From Batkoa obscura (Eukaryota > Entomophthoromycota > Entomophthoromycetes > Entomophthorales > Batkoaceae): DNA of 64,000 nt. A program made the translations under genes and the position numbers. Location of the stretch: assembly GCA_030770535.1 (NCBI GenBank), contig JASVEC010000007.1, positions 1,054,001 to 1,118,000 on the forward strand. Direction: 5' to 3'. The notes under the pieces are model-generated. The model did no database searches. It had not been told where the DNA came from and saw only the letters and a list, made by a program, of their open reading frames with translations. Positions 49,786 to 61,496 of the stretch are shown here, in pieces. How positions within the stretch are numbered: position 1 is the stretch's first letter; every line of letters starts with the position of its first letter.

Positions 49786-50392
49786 AGTTTATAAATTTAT
49801 GATCAAGTAAACTAGAAATTGATGCTTAGCTTCTATCACAATTATAAGATATCAAAAATGGAAAAAGATTAACCTGTATTTAATCAATTTTTAAGTAATA
49901 ATTAATAATTGATTGTTTATACGTAGACATGTCATTTTAAACTATAAAAATTGAATGAAAATTGACTTTAAATCTAGAAGCTGAATATTTGGTTTAATGT
50001 GTCCTTTATCTTTTTAACCTGCTTTTATCATCAAGCTTATCAGCTCACTATAGATTTAACAACTGTTCTTTTTTATGTTGTCCCTCCTTGTAAATTTTTA
50101 TCACTTAAGCTTAGACAATAGTTCAAAATTCGGAAATACAATGAATTATTTATTAATTTGTGAAACTATTGGGGTCTTATGGCTTTTATTTAATATTAAT
50201 ACTATACAGATAGTTTAATCTCGTTAATTTTATAATTATAATAAGTATGATCAAAATGTTTATAAAATTGTAAGTTTTAAAAGTTTGATTAATATATTAA
50301 ATTACTATAAGATAATGGTAGAATTGATAAATTCAATTAGTAGCAAATTTTTAATGAAATAACTTTAAAGCAGACAATAAGCAAATAAAAAA
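49786..50392. other. intergenic, tRNA 3' flank
   Basis: The first ~90 bp resemble the 3' flank of the second tRNA-Trp (AGAAATT.ATGCTT...AAGATATCAAA), showing that the duplicated unit extends past the tRNA. Otherwise featureless. Confidence 0.5.
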
Positions 50393-51227
50393 CTAATATG
50401 AAGGAGGTGAAGGAACAGAGTAGGGTGGTGGGGGAAGTAAAGGATAATAAATTTCTTGTTCCACATTATTAATAAAATAAATGAATGGTTTAGCGCCATT
50501 ATTAAAATACAGATGACATTTACCACTGGAATAAATGGTAGGGAACACTTCACCTAAAGGAGCTTGACTAGCTGGAAATTTTAATGGTCGAAATAAACAA
50601 CCATTTTTAGTGAAATAAATTTGTCTTGTATAATTTTGATAACCAATACCAAGTATATCGCCTTGTTTTAAACTTTTACCGTACTTCACCGAGGGATACT
50701 TTTTTTTACCATAAACTTGTATATTACCATTATTTGAACTATAACCTATACTATTTTCTATTTCTCCTAAAATTTAATTAATATTTTATTTATCGTGAGA
50801 AATTAATATTCTTACCAGGCTTAATACAACAGGTTTCATCTTTTGAAGCTAAACCAAAGATTACATTTGTATCTTCTTCTATAGAAATAATTTCAACCTC
50901 AATATAAAATTTAGAATATGGAGAAAGCGTTAAAGGTAGACCCGACTGTATACAACATTCTTTCATAAAGTACAAATTAAAAAGTTCACTAACTATGACT
51001 TTATCTAATAAGTTCAAAGTCAAATGAAAGCTTAATTGATTATGATAATCATTTAATAGATTGCTAACTTGGCCTACTTCTCCGTTCGACAACCCTGGAT
51101 CTTCTACCAGTGCTCTTCTTCTCCTTTTACTTTTAATGATAACATATATTATTAATACCACTACAATGATTATAATCACTAAAAGTAATACCATCAATTG
51201 GGATGAGTTTAATATAGATTCGGTCAT
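50393..51227 (-). CDS. membrane-anchored SPRY protein 1 (Ear1/Ssh4-like)
   Basis: Two exons, 51227-50816 and 50766-50393, separated by a 49-nt phase-1 intron (GTAAGA...TTTTAG), give 261 residues. A short lumenal N-terminus precedes a membrane segment at about residues 11-31 (LMVLLLVIIIIVVVLIIYVI), then basic KSKRRRR. A SPRY/B30.2-like domain follows (YIEVEIISI, NVIFGLASK, GDILGIGY, TRQIYFTKNG, PLGEVFPTIYSSGKC). The C-terminus has PPPPYSVPSPPSY, with a PPxY motif for WW domains. Yeast Ear1 and Ssh4 have this plan and recruit the Rsp5 ubiquitin ligase to endosomal/vacuolar cargo; the same role is inferred. Stop is TAG. Confidence 0.82.
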
Positions 51228-51280
51228 CTTTTACTTTGATTTTTGGTTTAAAAACAACAAAAATAACAATGAGGGTGAAC

Positions 51281-51286
51281 TTTATA
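51281..51286 (-). promoter_or_regulatory. TATA box of SPRY gene 1
   Basis: TATAAA on the minus strand, 54-59 bp upstream of the ATG at 51227. Confidence 0.5.
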
Positions 51287-52398
51287 ATTCAATAAATAGC
51301 ATCAAAAATTTAAAAAGCAACAAAACAAGTAAAAGATAAGAAATGTTTTTATTTACGCTTAAACTATACATTTCTAATTTGTTAGTTGGTGGTATGATCA
51401 TTTTCTTAATAATGAGTTTTGACTCTGGTTTAACTTTCACCACGATCATTGGAGCTTCTATTTCTATATTTAGGTTATTATTTGAGTCTCGAATCTCATG
51501 ATATTTCTTCTCTTAAATTCCAATTGTTAATGGATTGAAATTCCTCTCTCATGAACCTAAATTTATAATTATATGGAATATGACTAATGCTCAATAGTTA
51601 TATGTTTGTTTATTTGACTTTCATTTTTACTAAAACTAATGTTTTGTTGTGTAAATTTTATTAAATGAATATCATCAAGTTTTTAACTTTTAAATTGAAC
51701 TCACAATTAATTTGTAATAAAGAATGTTCTTTAGTTACATTTATTGAGGATAATGATTGATTATAAAACATTTTCAAATACTGTCACAATTAAAAAAGAA
51801 AAAAGAAGAGAAGGGGTAATTAGCCAAGAATCTGTATTATTTGGTTTCGGGACAACCAGAAATTATAAAATTTTAACGCCATTTCTTAAGCAAGTATTCT
51901 TTTGTAAGAATAGTATATGTTTTTAACTATTTATTTTCACTATTAACGGTAAAAGATGATGTTATTATGACCCATATTGTTAAATAGATTTTATATTAAA
52001 ATTGTGACTTAAATACAATTCTATAATTTCTCTATATCTTGTAATAAGATAAACTACCAAAGTACTTGATCTAATATATTATAAATATAAATATTGTATA
52101 ATAATAGGTGATATAATACCAGGGTATATGGTTTTTATTATTAAAATAAACCTATAAAACAATCGAATATTAACATAACTATAGATTTTCGATTTCAAGT
52201 CCCTAAAAATAAAATGAATGACTTTAAAATGAGAACAGGGACCATTTGTTGAACCTTAAACTCACATAAATTACAGAAAATCGCAGTCCTAATTTTAGCT
52301 TTTCATATTGCTATTTTTGCATCAAACCTAATTGACTTATGCAAAAAATGGTTGTAAATAGACCAGAAAATAATAACTTATTTTTTTAGTTAATTTTA
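51287..52398. other. shared upstream region of SPRY genes 1 and 2
   Basis: 1.1 kb between divergently transcribed paralogues. A 60-codon frame at 51744-51926 has no recognisable content and is probably chance. No TATAAA is obvious close to gene 2. Confidence 0.5.
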
Positions 52399-53278
52399 AT
52401 GCTAATACTCGACGGTTTACTCTATAAAGTGGGTATAGCTGCTGCTATTTTTTTTAGTGTAGTATGTTTACTTGGCCTTATTGCTGATGTTCGTAGAAGA
52501 CGTAGACTACAAAGACAAGATCAAAGAAATGAAGAAATAGGAATTGCTCGTCCACAAATGTTTAATAATCGACAGAATGTAGACAATTTGGATTGGACTT
52601 TTCCAATTACTTTAAACTGTGTTGATAAAGTGACTACAAGAGATGAATTTCAATTGTTTTTTGTACAACCTTGTGGTATTCAAGCCAGCTATCCAATTCC
52701 CAGAAATCAAGATAAAAGTTATTTTGAAATTAAGATTTTAGATATATTGGATGGACAGGAACTTTTTGTTGGACTAGCTCCAAAGAACCAAAATGAAACA
52801 GTCATTCCAGGTAATAAATATATTAATATTATTTTTTATTGGCTAAAGTAGTATTTTAGGTGTTGGTGATGATAGTGTATCAATTAGCTCAAAAGAGGGC
52901 AGTATATTATTAAGTGGAAAATCTATATACTGGATTAATGGTAAGAAGTTTGGTAGTGGAGATGTAATAGGATGTTTAATAACTAATTCATCACCAACTA
53001 ATATATGTTTTACACATAATGGTGAATTATTGGACCCAATACCAATGGTAAGAAATTCAATCCCAGTATTCCCGTCATTATATTCTAGTGGTCAAGCTCA
53101 TATTCAGTTTAATTTTGGACATACTGAGTTTTTATTCTCTAAAGCCAATTTATTTCGTTATGGCTTAGTATCGACTTCGACGCTTTCTGAGTTACCACCT
53201 GCTTATGAAAATGATATTGCTCTTCCAACTAATACCTTCAATAATCCTAATACATCAGCACCACAATACCCCTTGTAA
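52399..53278 (+). CDS. membrane-anchored SPRY protein 2 (Ear1/Ssh4-like)
   Basis: Exons 52399-52810 and 52860-53278 flank a 49-nt phase-1 intron (GTAATA...TTTTAG) at the same place as in SPRY gene 1, after the Pro codon of a conserved Pro-Gly. The protein has 276 residues: membrane segment at about 9-29 (KVGIAAAIFFSVVCLLGLIA), stop-transfer RRRRR, and a SPRY domain (YFEIKILDI, ELFVGLAPK, GDVIGCLI, NICFTHNGELL, VFPSLYSSGQAHIQFNFG). The tail contains LPPAYEND, a PPxY motif. Exon 1 has the same length (412 nt) as in gene 1. Head to head with gene 1. Predicted Rsp5 adaptor; cargo unknown. Confidence 0.82.
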
Positions 53279-53752
53279 ATAAGATTTATTTGCTTAATTT
53301 TAATAATTTTAATAAAGATTTATTGCTGTTTTGATATTCATGATATAAATTATTAACTCTGTTTTTTTATAGTATTCTTGAGTTGGGCTAAATAAGTAAA
53401 AACTAAAATAGAGGTTTATATGTAGCTATTTGGATTAGAATTTTACATATTTATATTTGGAATTTATATCTTTTTCTTGATTTCTTACCTGAAATGTTAT
53501 AGTCAAAATCTCTTTTATTGCCGAATTAAACAATTAATAGTTGAATCTAATAAATTTTTAATAATCATAAGGAATTTAAAATAACTTAGGTTTTATTAAC
53601 TTTATAACTGTAATTGAATTTATAAGTATTGGATTATAATGAAGAATAATATAATTTATAATAAAAAACTCAAAAGTTTACAAATCGATACAAAGTTTAT
53701 TTCAATAAACGATAAAGATAAATAATTATATAAAAAACTAGCTACTAAATAG
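53279..53752. other. intergenic between convergent genes
   Basis: About 470 bp between the 3' ends of SPRY gene 2 and homeobox C. Nothing recognised. Confidence 0.5.
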
Positions 53753-54337
53753 CTAAGACTTAGTAGGAAAAAGTTGTTTAAAAAAATTAAAGTTATGAAA
53801 GTCTTGATCTGGAGTAGCTTGAAAGCTCCTAAGTAATTGAGGTTGATCATTATAGGTACCAAAGATATTAGCTAATGCTTGTTGTTTTAAATTATGGTAT
53901 TCCAATGTATCCATGCGATTAACTTCATAGGGAACAGTTTCTTTTTGTAAAGTAATATTAAAATCCGGGTTTTGAGCTTTAAACTTGCCTTCATAATAGT
54001 TCTCATTTTTGAAATTAATCCCATTGGGTGTATTAGAAGAGGATGAACGGGTATCTAACATTTCCTTTTCATATTTTTTATTTTTTCCTAATCTCACTGG
54101 GGAGTATTTGAGTTGAGAAATACAAGATACATTTCTGGATATTAACCTTTCACCTCTCTTTTTACCACGACAAGCCCTATTATTGAACCAAACTTGAACT
54201 GCTTTTGCTTTTAAACCTAGGTCTTGGGCGAGATATCTTTTAACACTGGTACCCGGCGTGGAATCTTGGTCAAAAACTGCTTGTAATTTTTCTAATTGTA
54301 AATCGGTAAATACGGTTTTAGTATGACTATGATGCAT
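53753..54337 (-). CDS. divergent homeobox transcription factor C
   Basis: 194 residues with a homeodomain near the N-terminus (about residues 4-63). The spacing is standard: Q12, L16, F20, L34, L38, L40, V45, W48, F49, N51. The recognition helix reads VQVWFNNRACRGKK. Position 50 is Asn rather than Gln, and position 53, nearly always Arg, is Ala, which should alter base choice and backbone contact. A basic stretch (RGKKRGERL) follows. The tail is polar with no known domain and ends FKQLFPTKS (stop TAG). Not closely similar to the homeobox pair at 2-5 kb. Predicted nuclear regulator. Confidence 0.85.
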   Translation of the reverse strand: MHHSHTKTVFTDLQLEKLQAVFDQDSTPGTSVKRYLAQDLGLKAKAVQVWFNNRACRGKKRGERLISRNVSCISQLKYSPVRLGKNKKYEKEMLDTRSSSSNTPNGINFKNENYYEGKFKAQNPDFNITLQKETVPYEVNRMDTLEYHNLKQQALANIFGTYNDQPQLLRSFQATPDQDFHNFNFFKQLFPTKS

Positions 54338-54735
54338 TTTTATTTTAAGATTAAAGTTTAATTCAATTCAATTCTGTATAGTATTAGGTATGAGTTTATT
54401 ATTAGTTGAAATCCAGCCTGATTTTTCTTAGTAATAATATAATTAAAAAATAATTGTTTCTTGGGTAAACTGAATATTATATCATTGTTGAGTTATTAAA
54501 CCAATTGAATTTGTTGATTGTGAGATCCACTTTTATTGTCCATATATGATGAAACTTATTGGCTTGGGAATGCAACTTAAAAAGTAATTGGTCTTTATTT
54601 TTAGAACAGCGAATATTGCTTAATTAGTTACTTGGCTATAAATATAACAATATAAAATTAAACATTTTAAAAAACTAGATCTAAGATAATTAAAACACTG
54701 GTATATTAAATTAATCATGAAATACTAATTTATTA

Positions 54736-54840
54736 TATGGGGGCGTTTTTTTTGGTTTCATCACTTTTTCCATCTTTTAAGCACTATTTGAGCGGAAAGA
54801 TTGTTATTGAAATTCTTAAACACAAAAACACATCTCCATA
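54736..54840 (+). mobile_element. foldback MITE copy 8
   Basis: TATGGGGGCGTTTTTTTTGG, core AAGCACTATTTGAGCGGAAA, end ACACATCTCCATA. Full length, well preserved. Confidence 0.9.
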
Positions 54841-55375
54841 TAATCTTTATACAAGTAATTTTATTTTATGTAAAAGGAGTTTAATTATTTTATTATTTAA
54901 CTTTTATGATAGTTAAATCATCAAATTGACTGAAATTGCCTCATTGGGACTATTCCAGAGTCAAAGTTAAAGAGTTCTGGTTGTTAAATACGTGAGTAAA
55001 TTAAATTGATTACTATTTGTTTTAATTATATGTTATCCCCTTTGTGTTTTGTATTATTTAAATAAAAGTAAAATGTACATATCATTTTCTACATGGGCTT
55101 TTTTATCGTGTATCTATTATGTTTATATATGGATAAGTTTAAAAGTTCGGTTAAAATCAAGGATAAAATTTTCCATTTCACTTTTCTTGTCCATTTGCTA
55201 TGTAGCATAGCTCTTTGAGAAAATATTTAAATAATACTGGATAAAAAAACGCTCAAGTATAAGTTATTTAAAATTAAACAAAGCAAGAACTTTTGTAGAA
55301 CTTGATGCTTAATCCGCAGCTTTTACTAAAAAATCTAATTGGACAAAAATTAGACCAAGTTTTTGAAGTAAGCCA

Positions 55376-55475
55376 TATGAGGATGTTTTCTTTACTTCAC
55401 TTTTTCCATTTTTTAAGCGCTATTTAAATGGAAAAGCTATTAGTGAAATTCTTAGATAAAAAAATATACCCCATT
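55376..55475 (+). mobile_element. foldback MITE copy 9
   Basis: TATGAGGATGTTTTCTTTAC, core AAGCGCTATTTAAATGGAAA, end ATATACCCCATTT. Slightly shortened and more diverged, same orientation as copy 8. Confidence 0.85.
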
Positions 55476-56139
55476 TTATTTTTAGTAGAGTAGCTTTTTT
55501 CTAATTCTGTTTTATATGTATTTCATACATATATTTGACTAATGCAATAAAATGATATAAAATATTATATTAAAGCTCATCTCTTTGTTTTTATATTTAA
55601 TAGTAGTTAAATAAATAAAAGATTAATTAATAGATGGCATTATAGTTCATAATTCGCCATTTGATAGCTTTACAATTAAAAATATCAAAGTTTTATAAAA
55701 GATAAAATAAAACAGGTCATTATTATTTCTATTAGCTATAAATTATAATACAACCTGTCCTACTTACTTCTATCATATATTGTGAACAAGATTTTTGTTA
55801 AATAAGGTTATAGATCCAGATCTTTTAAGGTTCACGATAAGGTTTATGCAAAAACAAAAATACGCCATAGTGTTCTTATGGGTTGTACTTTCAGATCTGT
55901 TTACAAACTGTATAAAAATTCTGAAAATTATCAAATTTAGAATAAAAATTACCTTTTTAAAAAAAACATTAGAGCTACCTAAATGTAGAATATACTAATC
56001 TGATAATACATTACATTGGATTCTATTGACCTTATTATACCAGAGCTTGTATTCCAATATATCAATAAAAGCTAAAAATAAACTAGTTCTAGATTTTATT
56101 AATTAATTGATGTTTATTTGTTTACATTGACTAATATAA

Positions 56140-56225
56140 ACTGTTTTTTTCCTTGATCATTTTATCCACTTTCTAAACAATTTAAAGAACGCTTAGTTAA
56201 ATTACTATACAAAAAAAAGTTCGAT
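56140..56225 (+). mobile_element. degraded MITE-like remnant
   Basis: TGTTTTTTTCCTTGATCATT, TATCCACTTTCTAAA, TTAGTTAAATTACTATACAA follow the MITE consensus in order, but the GCGCTATTTGAG core and both outer ends are lost. Possibly an old copy. Confidence 0.35.
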
Positions 56226-57565
56226 GTTTGTTTATATTATATACATATAAAACAAATAAACTTGTATCAAACAATTGAAAGGTTATGAATTAAATAGTCA
56301 CATATTAAAACATTAAGAAAGGTTAACTGCTTTATTAGTCAAATAAAAACAAATGAGCTTTGAAATTTTTGCTATTAATAAAATTAATCCATTACTCACA
56401 CTGCCACTTCAATAAAATAGCTACATTGTAACTTACTTTTTTTATAAAAATTATAATTAATCCTTATGAGAAATAACAGCTCTATAAACCAGCTTAGAAC
56501 AAACGTATTTATTGGAAACATAATTGGTATGCAAAGGTATAATGTTTTGTTTTTTATTTAGAACTTATTTTAATAATAATAAGCTATAAAGATTTTTGCA
56601 ACGTTTTAAATGAATTAATATTATCTAGAATATTTGATTTATAGAAAATGACAACTATTGGTTGTTTTTTGGCTTTATCATATATATATGAGTTTAGAAA
56701 CTTAGTTAATAATATAAAATTTTCCAGTTGGTTGAAGTATCAATTTAAAAAATAAAGCTATGTAATAATCGTAATATTTTTGCTTAATTTATAAATTTGC
56801 AAAAATGAAGCCTGGGAAAAAATAGAACATCTGGTTTACTGGCCCATATTAACTTTAGTAGCTTGCAATACAACAATATGAATATTATGAAATTTATTGA
56901 ATAACAATGAAATAAATACTACTGATGATCAATGATAAAGTAAAAAAATAAAAAAAATAAAAATGACGGTTTATAAAATTCCAGTTTAATAAGTAGAAAA
57001 AAGTTATTAAGAATAAAAATTCCAGTTAAATTCATATCCCTGATTTTCGAGTTAAAACTACAATTGAAAATTAATCTCAATCAAATAATTTGAAAATATT
57101 AGAATTATAAAAGTCATTTGTTCCATATTAAAAAGAAGAATGTTAATATTTCAACTAAAGTTCGAATACACAATAGACAATAAAATAATAGATCCCATAT
57201 TTAACTTCATTAAATAGGAAAATGAAATTTATGCAATCACTATTTCAATATGAATAATAAATTGAGTCATTAATAAAATAACGTGAGTGATATGATCAAA
57301 GGAACAAAAATTTAATTTAAAAAGGTAATAAAATTTGAAGTTATGACTATTTAAAGAATCTGCACCTTTGGTCTACCTCATTAATTTATTAAAATTTATT
57401 ATATAATAATCAATATTAAAATCTTTTTTATTCCTACTAAATTTTCTATTCTAGATTTACATTCTTATCTCTTCTTATCTTTCTATTTTATACTTACATA
57501 TTTGCTTTTTTATATTTTTATTTATCTTTTAGATTTGGAACTTTACTTTAATCCCCTCTACCACT

Positions 57566-58439
57566 ATGAATCTTGAAATAATAATAATAATTGTTGTAAT
57601 ATCCATACTATTAATCATTGTAATAGCCATAATAGCAATTAAATGTTACAAATCAAAAAGACAGCAAAGATTACGACAGGAGATAGCGGAGGAGGAAATG
57701 CGGGTATTGAACTATGAACATAATCGTAAAAGGAAAGAAGAAGATACCATTAATTTAGAAGGGGATGCTGAATCGAGTGGGAAGATGTATTGGGAATTTT
57801 CATTAACATCAGAAAATTATACCAAAATTCAAGTTACCAATCGAATTAATATAATCTTTTTATCAATGTGTAGTTTACAAACTCAATTGCCTTTGCTACC
57901 CATTTCCCATTGTAATTATTTCGAAATCTTTTTTTTGAAATTGGATGAAAACGCTAAACCATTTATTGGATTGGCGGCTAAGCAGAAGAATTTAGAGTGT
58001 ATTCCAGGTAATTAATTTGTTTTATTGACTATCGTCCTTATTAACGAATTTTTACTTAGGTGAAGAAAAAGAAAGTTTCGGGTTAAGCATTAGCGATGGA
58101 GTAATTCTAAAAGAAGGTAAAAAAAGCAGGAAAAAAGAAGTTGAACGTATTGAATCGGGAGATATAATTGGATGTTTTTATAATCCATTTAAACAATTAT
58201 TTTATTTTACATACAATGGTTTACCTTTAAAAAAACATAAATTTGTTACAAATCAACTAAGATTGTATCCCACGATTTATGCTAACCCTAGCTGTAAAAT
58301 TCAATACAATTTTGGCGCAGTTCCATTTGCTTTTAAATTAGCAAATTCCTTACATTATGGTATTGCTTCCCACTCGGTGTATGATATTACGCCTCCAGAA
58401 TATTTGCGGTTTAATAACCATGCTTCATTTGATGTATAA
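57566..58439 (+). CDS. membrane-anchored SPRY protein 3 (Ear1/Ssh4-like)
   Basis: Exons 57566-58007 and 58060-58439 with a 52-nt phase-1 intron (GTAATT...ACTTAG) at the same Pro-Gly position as in the other two SPRY genes. 273 residues: a strong membrane segment at about 5-26 (IIIIIVVISILLIIVIAIIA), a longer basic/acidic linker (KSKRQQRLRQEIAEEE) than its paralogues, then a SPRY domain (YFEIFFLKL, PFIGLAAK, GDIIGCFY, LFYFTYNGLPL, LYPTIYANPSCKIQYNFG). The C-terminus has ITPPEYLRF, again PPxY. Predicted endosomal/vacuolar Rsp5 adaptor. Third member of a family spread over 8 kb. Confidence 0.82.
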
Positions 58440-58986
58440 TAAATTTAACTGTATTTAAATTAAATACTGTTCTTTGATTCCATATATTTAGATCAAGCTT
58501 AAACTATTTAGTTTAAGTTTAACAGTCATTGGTCAAAAGAAATTTTGCTTGAATTAGCTGAAATTTTTGTTTAAACTTTGACTTTAATTTTGATTTTTAA
58601 ATAATCAATCAGTCAATTTCAAACATGATCTGAGTTTAAAATGTTTCAATTTTTAAATTAACTCGTCAACTTTAAAAATTAACATGAATCCCACAACCTA
58701 GAAACGTGACTTTGTTAAGCGCGATGCAACAAATCAGAAATTTTATCTTTGTATTTTGATTGAACAATTCTCAGGCATCTTAAAGTTAGTTATTGAATGA
58801 AATGAACCTTATTCTTTACCTCGTTCCCGATGTCGAGATAAGTCTCGCCAAAGAGGCTGATCTTGTTCCCAATTCAACATAACATTCAATGTTATTGAGA
58901 TATTGAATGAGATTGTATATTTTTATACAAAATAATAATAATAATAATCAAAAAATACTTTAATAATTTTGTTCTATTTATTACAA
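58440..58986. other. intergenic between convergent genes
   Basis: About 550 bp, slightly less AT-rich near 58680-58880. Contains the imperfect palindrome GTCGAGATAAGTCTCG near 58834 and an (AAT)n run near 58930. No gene. Confidence 0.5.
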
Positions 58987-61164
58987 TTAAAATAATTTTG
59001 ACGCTTTGATCCAGTGATAACCTAAGTTATATGGCAACTGAGGCAATATCTCATTTGTATATACGCGATCAGTAGGAATATAGTTTAAATACTCCATCGG
59101 CATAGTAGAATTATAAATAGTTAAAGACTTTGGGTTATTACTTTTAACTAAATATTGCTCTCTTAAAGTAAAAGTAAATTGAGTTGCTAAAGGAAAAATT
59201 TCAGGGATAATTGATTTATAATTTGTATTAAATTTCAAACGTAAACTTTCAATATCTTCAATTAGTTTATCATAAATATATAATTGACCACCTTCCATAT
59301 TATGAGGAGATACTTGATTTGTATTGATGTTATGACCATCTGTATAGATAATCTTTATTTTTGGGTTATTAAATTGAATAAAACCATTTAATAGCGTGGA
59401 GCATGAAGATAAGCAAATACCATTAGTTAATATCATTAAATTTTCTAATTGAAATGGGAATTTTTGATTGTTTAACTCACTTTGAGGGCACTTATCCATA
59501 AAATAATTGGAAAGTACTTGATAATTACTATTGCTATTTACTGTTAGTTGATTAACATTTAAACTTTTATCTTTGTTATTCTTGACATATTCCATTAAAT
59601 TGACATTAATGTTTTTACTTCTTTCTGTTAAATATCCTGGCGTTAACCAAGAGTTGTTATTATATTGTTTGTTATTTATATCTACCCAATTGTTTGATCC
59701 CCAAACTCGGTGGTTTTGTTTGTTTTGTACTAAAGCTGATTCTGCTAGTAAATTAGCCAATAATGTATTTTTCATTCTTGTAGTGTATTGTACATGATGA
59801 TTGAAATTTGATTTATTTATAATATTATGATTTAACTCATTGCTGTTATCTTCATTATCGTTTTCTTGGTTGTTAATGTAATCTAATAAAGATAATGATG
59901 TACAAATAGGACCACCAGTATTATAAGATACATCAATGATTAATTTAGTACACTTTAAATTTGCCAATTTAACAAAAGATTTATGAATCATAGATTGAAA
60001 CTCATTTAGCTGATCAATTGAGTTTACTTCGTTAGTTGGTAATAGTAGCACGGCTACATTGTCTTGTTTTAATATCAAAGTTGTATAATAAATATTTGAA
60101 TCGACAATTATATAATTTAAAGGTGGATTCTCCCTTAAATAACCTTTAATACTCATTGAGTTTACATTTAATTCATTATTATATAACGTATTTGAGTTTA
60201 GTCCATTATTAATAATACTGTTATAATTCAATTCCACTTCATTAGAGTCATTACTACTATTATCCGACTGAGAAGATACTAAATTGGAACTAAAACAATA
60301 TTTGTCAAAATAATCATGAGCTGAATCAAAATTTAAATTCCCTTCACCAACATAAGGTAAAGTAATTGAATCTTTAGAATTATTGTATGTGATTTTTAAT
60401 TGATTATATAAAGGTATTTCTGCAGGCGCTGAAAATTCACCGTAGTTTAACTTCAATTCTTTGTTAGAAATAGTAGAATGGCTCATTAAATAGTTGAACC
60501 TAGTACTCGAATCTTTAATAACCCCATTTCTTTGTACCATAGTTGATAAAAACGATAAGACAGATTGGTCATTAATTTTATCGATTTGAATTGAGTTTAA
60601 AGTGGTAGGATCAATATTTCTTTGTCTAAACCAGGAGGTCTTAAATTTGGGGTTAATTTGAGCTATTATTTTAATTGTATTATTAGTATAAACGGGATGC
60701 AACATCAATGGGAAATAAAAATTAAAATGATTAAAACAATGAACTTTAAATGTTAAATGACCATCTTTAGGCAACAAAAATAGACTAGTTAAATTATTAT
60801 AAAATTCAAATTCACTACCAAAAGGTTTTGTTTCAAGCTGATTGATCTCATTTTCAAAGCTAAATTTCATACCAGTTTTAGCCTGATGACTGTCTTGACT
60901 TACCAAATCATTGAACACATACAATGGTAATACTTTTTTGATGTTCTCTAAATATTTTTGTTTTCGTACTTGATTCATTTCAAACATATTATAACAATTA
61001 ATTACATCGTCTACAGAAATATTACCAAACACTTCCTTCATACTTAAACTTTTACAATAATCCGGCCCACCCTTTACTTTGATTTGTTTTAACTCACTGG
61101 TAGAAACTTGATATGAGTTTACATTGAACAAAGCAGCAAACAATAATGGTAAAACGAACTTCAT
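58987..61164 (-). CDS. secreted S41-family peptidase-like protein
   Basis: 725 residues with a clear signal peptide (MKFVLPLLFAALFNVNS). The order of motifs follows fungal S41 (C-terminal-processing-like) proteins. An N-terminal domain with KDGHLTFKVHCF comes first. Then LIIDVSYNTGGPICTSLSLL (about residues 405-425) stands for the family's D-x-S-x-N-x-G-G. LMILTNGICLSSCSTLLNGF (about 575-595) stands for TDGxCxSxC with the catalytic Ser. KIIYTDG lies beyond. Asn/Ser-rich insertions separate these blocks. Predicted extracellular serine peptidase. Asn instead of Asp before the Gly-x-Cys motif and loose flanking sequence leave room for an inactive homologue. Confidence 0.75.
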   Translation of the reverse strand: MKFVLPLLFAALFNVNSYQVSTSELKQIKVKGGPDYCKSLSMKEVFGNISVDDVINCYNMFEMNQVRKQKYLENIKKVLPLYVFNDLVSQDSHQAKTGMKFSFENEINQLETKPFGSEFEFYNNLTSLFLLPKDGHLTFKVHCFNHFNFYFPLMLHPVYTNNTIKIIAQINPKFKTSWFRQRNIDPTTLNSIQIDKINDQSVLSFLSTMVQRNGVIKDSSTRFNYLMSHSTISNKELKLNYGEFSAPAEIPLYNQLKITYNNSKDSITLPYVGEGNLNFDSAHDYFDKYCFSSNLVSSQSDNSSNDSNEVELNYNSIINNGLNSNTLYNNELNVNSMSIKGYLRENPPLNYIIVDSNIYYTTLILKQDNVAVLLLPTNEVNSIDQLNEFQSMIHKSFVKLANLKCTKLIIDVSYNTGGPICTSLSLLDYINNQENDNEDNSNELNHNIINKSNFNHHVQYTTRMKNTLLANLLAESALVQNKQNHRVWGSNNWVDINNKQYNNNSWLTPGYLTERSKNINVNLMEYVKNNKDKSLNVNQLTVNSNSNYQVLSNYFMDKCPQSELNNQKFPFQLENLMILTNGICLSSCSTLLNGFIQFNNPKIKIIYTDGHNINTNQVSPHNMEGGQLYIYDKLIEDIESLRLKFNTNYKSIIPEIFPLATQFTFTLREQYLVKSNNPKSLTIYNSTMPMEYLNYIPTDRVYTNEILPQLPYNLGYHWIKASKLF

Positions 61165-61230
61165 GCTTTTTACAATAGTAATAAAGATATCAAAACGATT
61201 TTTTACACTGAAAATAAACTATTACTTTCA

Positions 61231-61236
61231 TTTATA
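61231..61236 (-). promoter_or_regulatory. TATA box of S41 gene
   Basis: TATAAA on the minus strand, 67-72 bp upstream of the ATG at 61164. Confidence 0.45.
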
Positions 61237-61496
61237 CTTTTTAATTTAAATATTAATCATTTCAATATAGTCAAAAGTAATATTATACATGTCAACATTA
61301 ATAATATTCTTTTAATGAAAATCTTTTCATTGTAAGCTTAATTTTATTTTTAGCTTTTCGATACTCAACAAGAATGATTAAACGATCTCCCTACCAATTA
61401 AAAATAATTAAAACCACTTTTAAACTAAAATATTTAGTTTATATTTTTTTAGTAGTACAAAGCTGTAAGAAAGAGTGATTTCTAAAAAGGAAATTT

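Larger units (their letters stand above)
54338..57565. other. intergenic with three MITEs
   Basis: 3.2 kb without a supportable gene. It holds MITEs at 54736 and 55376 and a degraded one near 56140. A 67-codon frame at 55795-55998 has no recognisable features. Confidence 0.55.

Noticed and set aside
51744-51926. 60-codon plus-strand frame between SPRY genes
   Set aside because: No recognisable domain, signal peptide or repeat; consistent with chance in a 1.1-kb upstream region.
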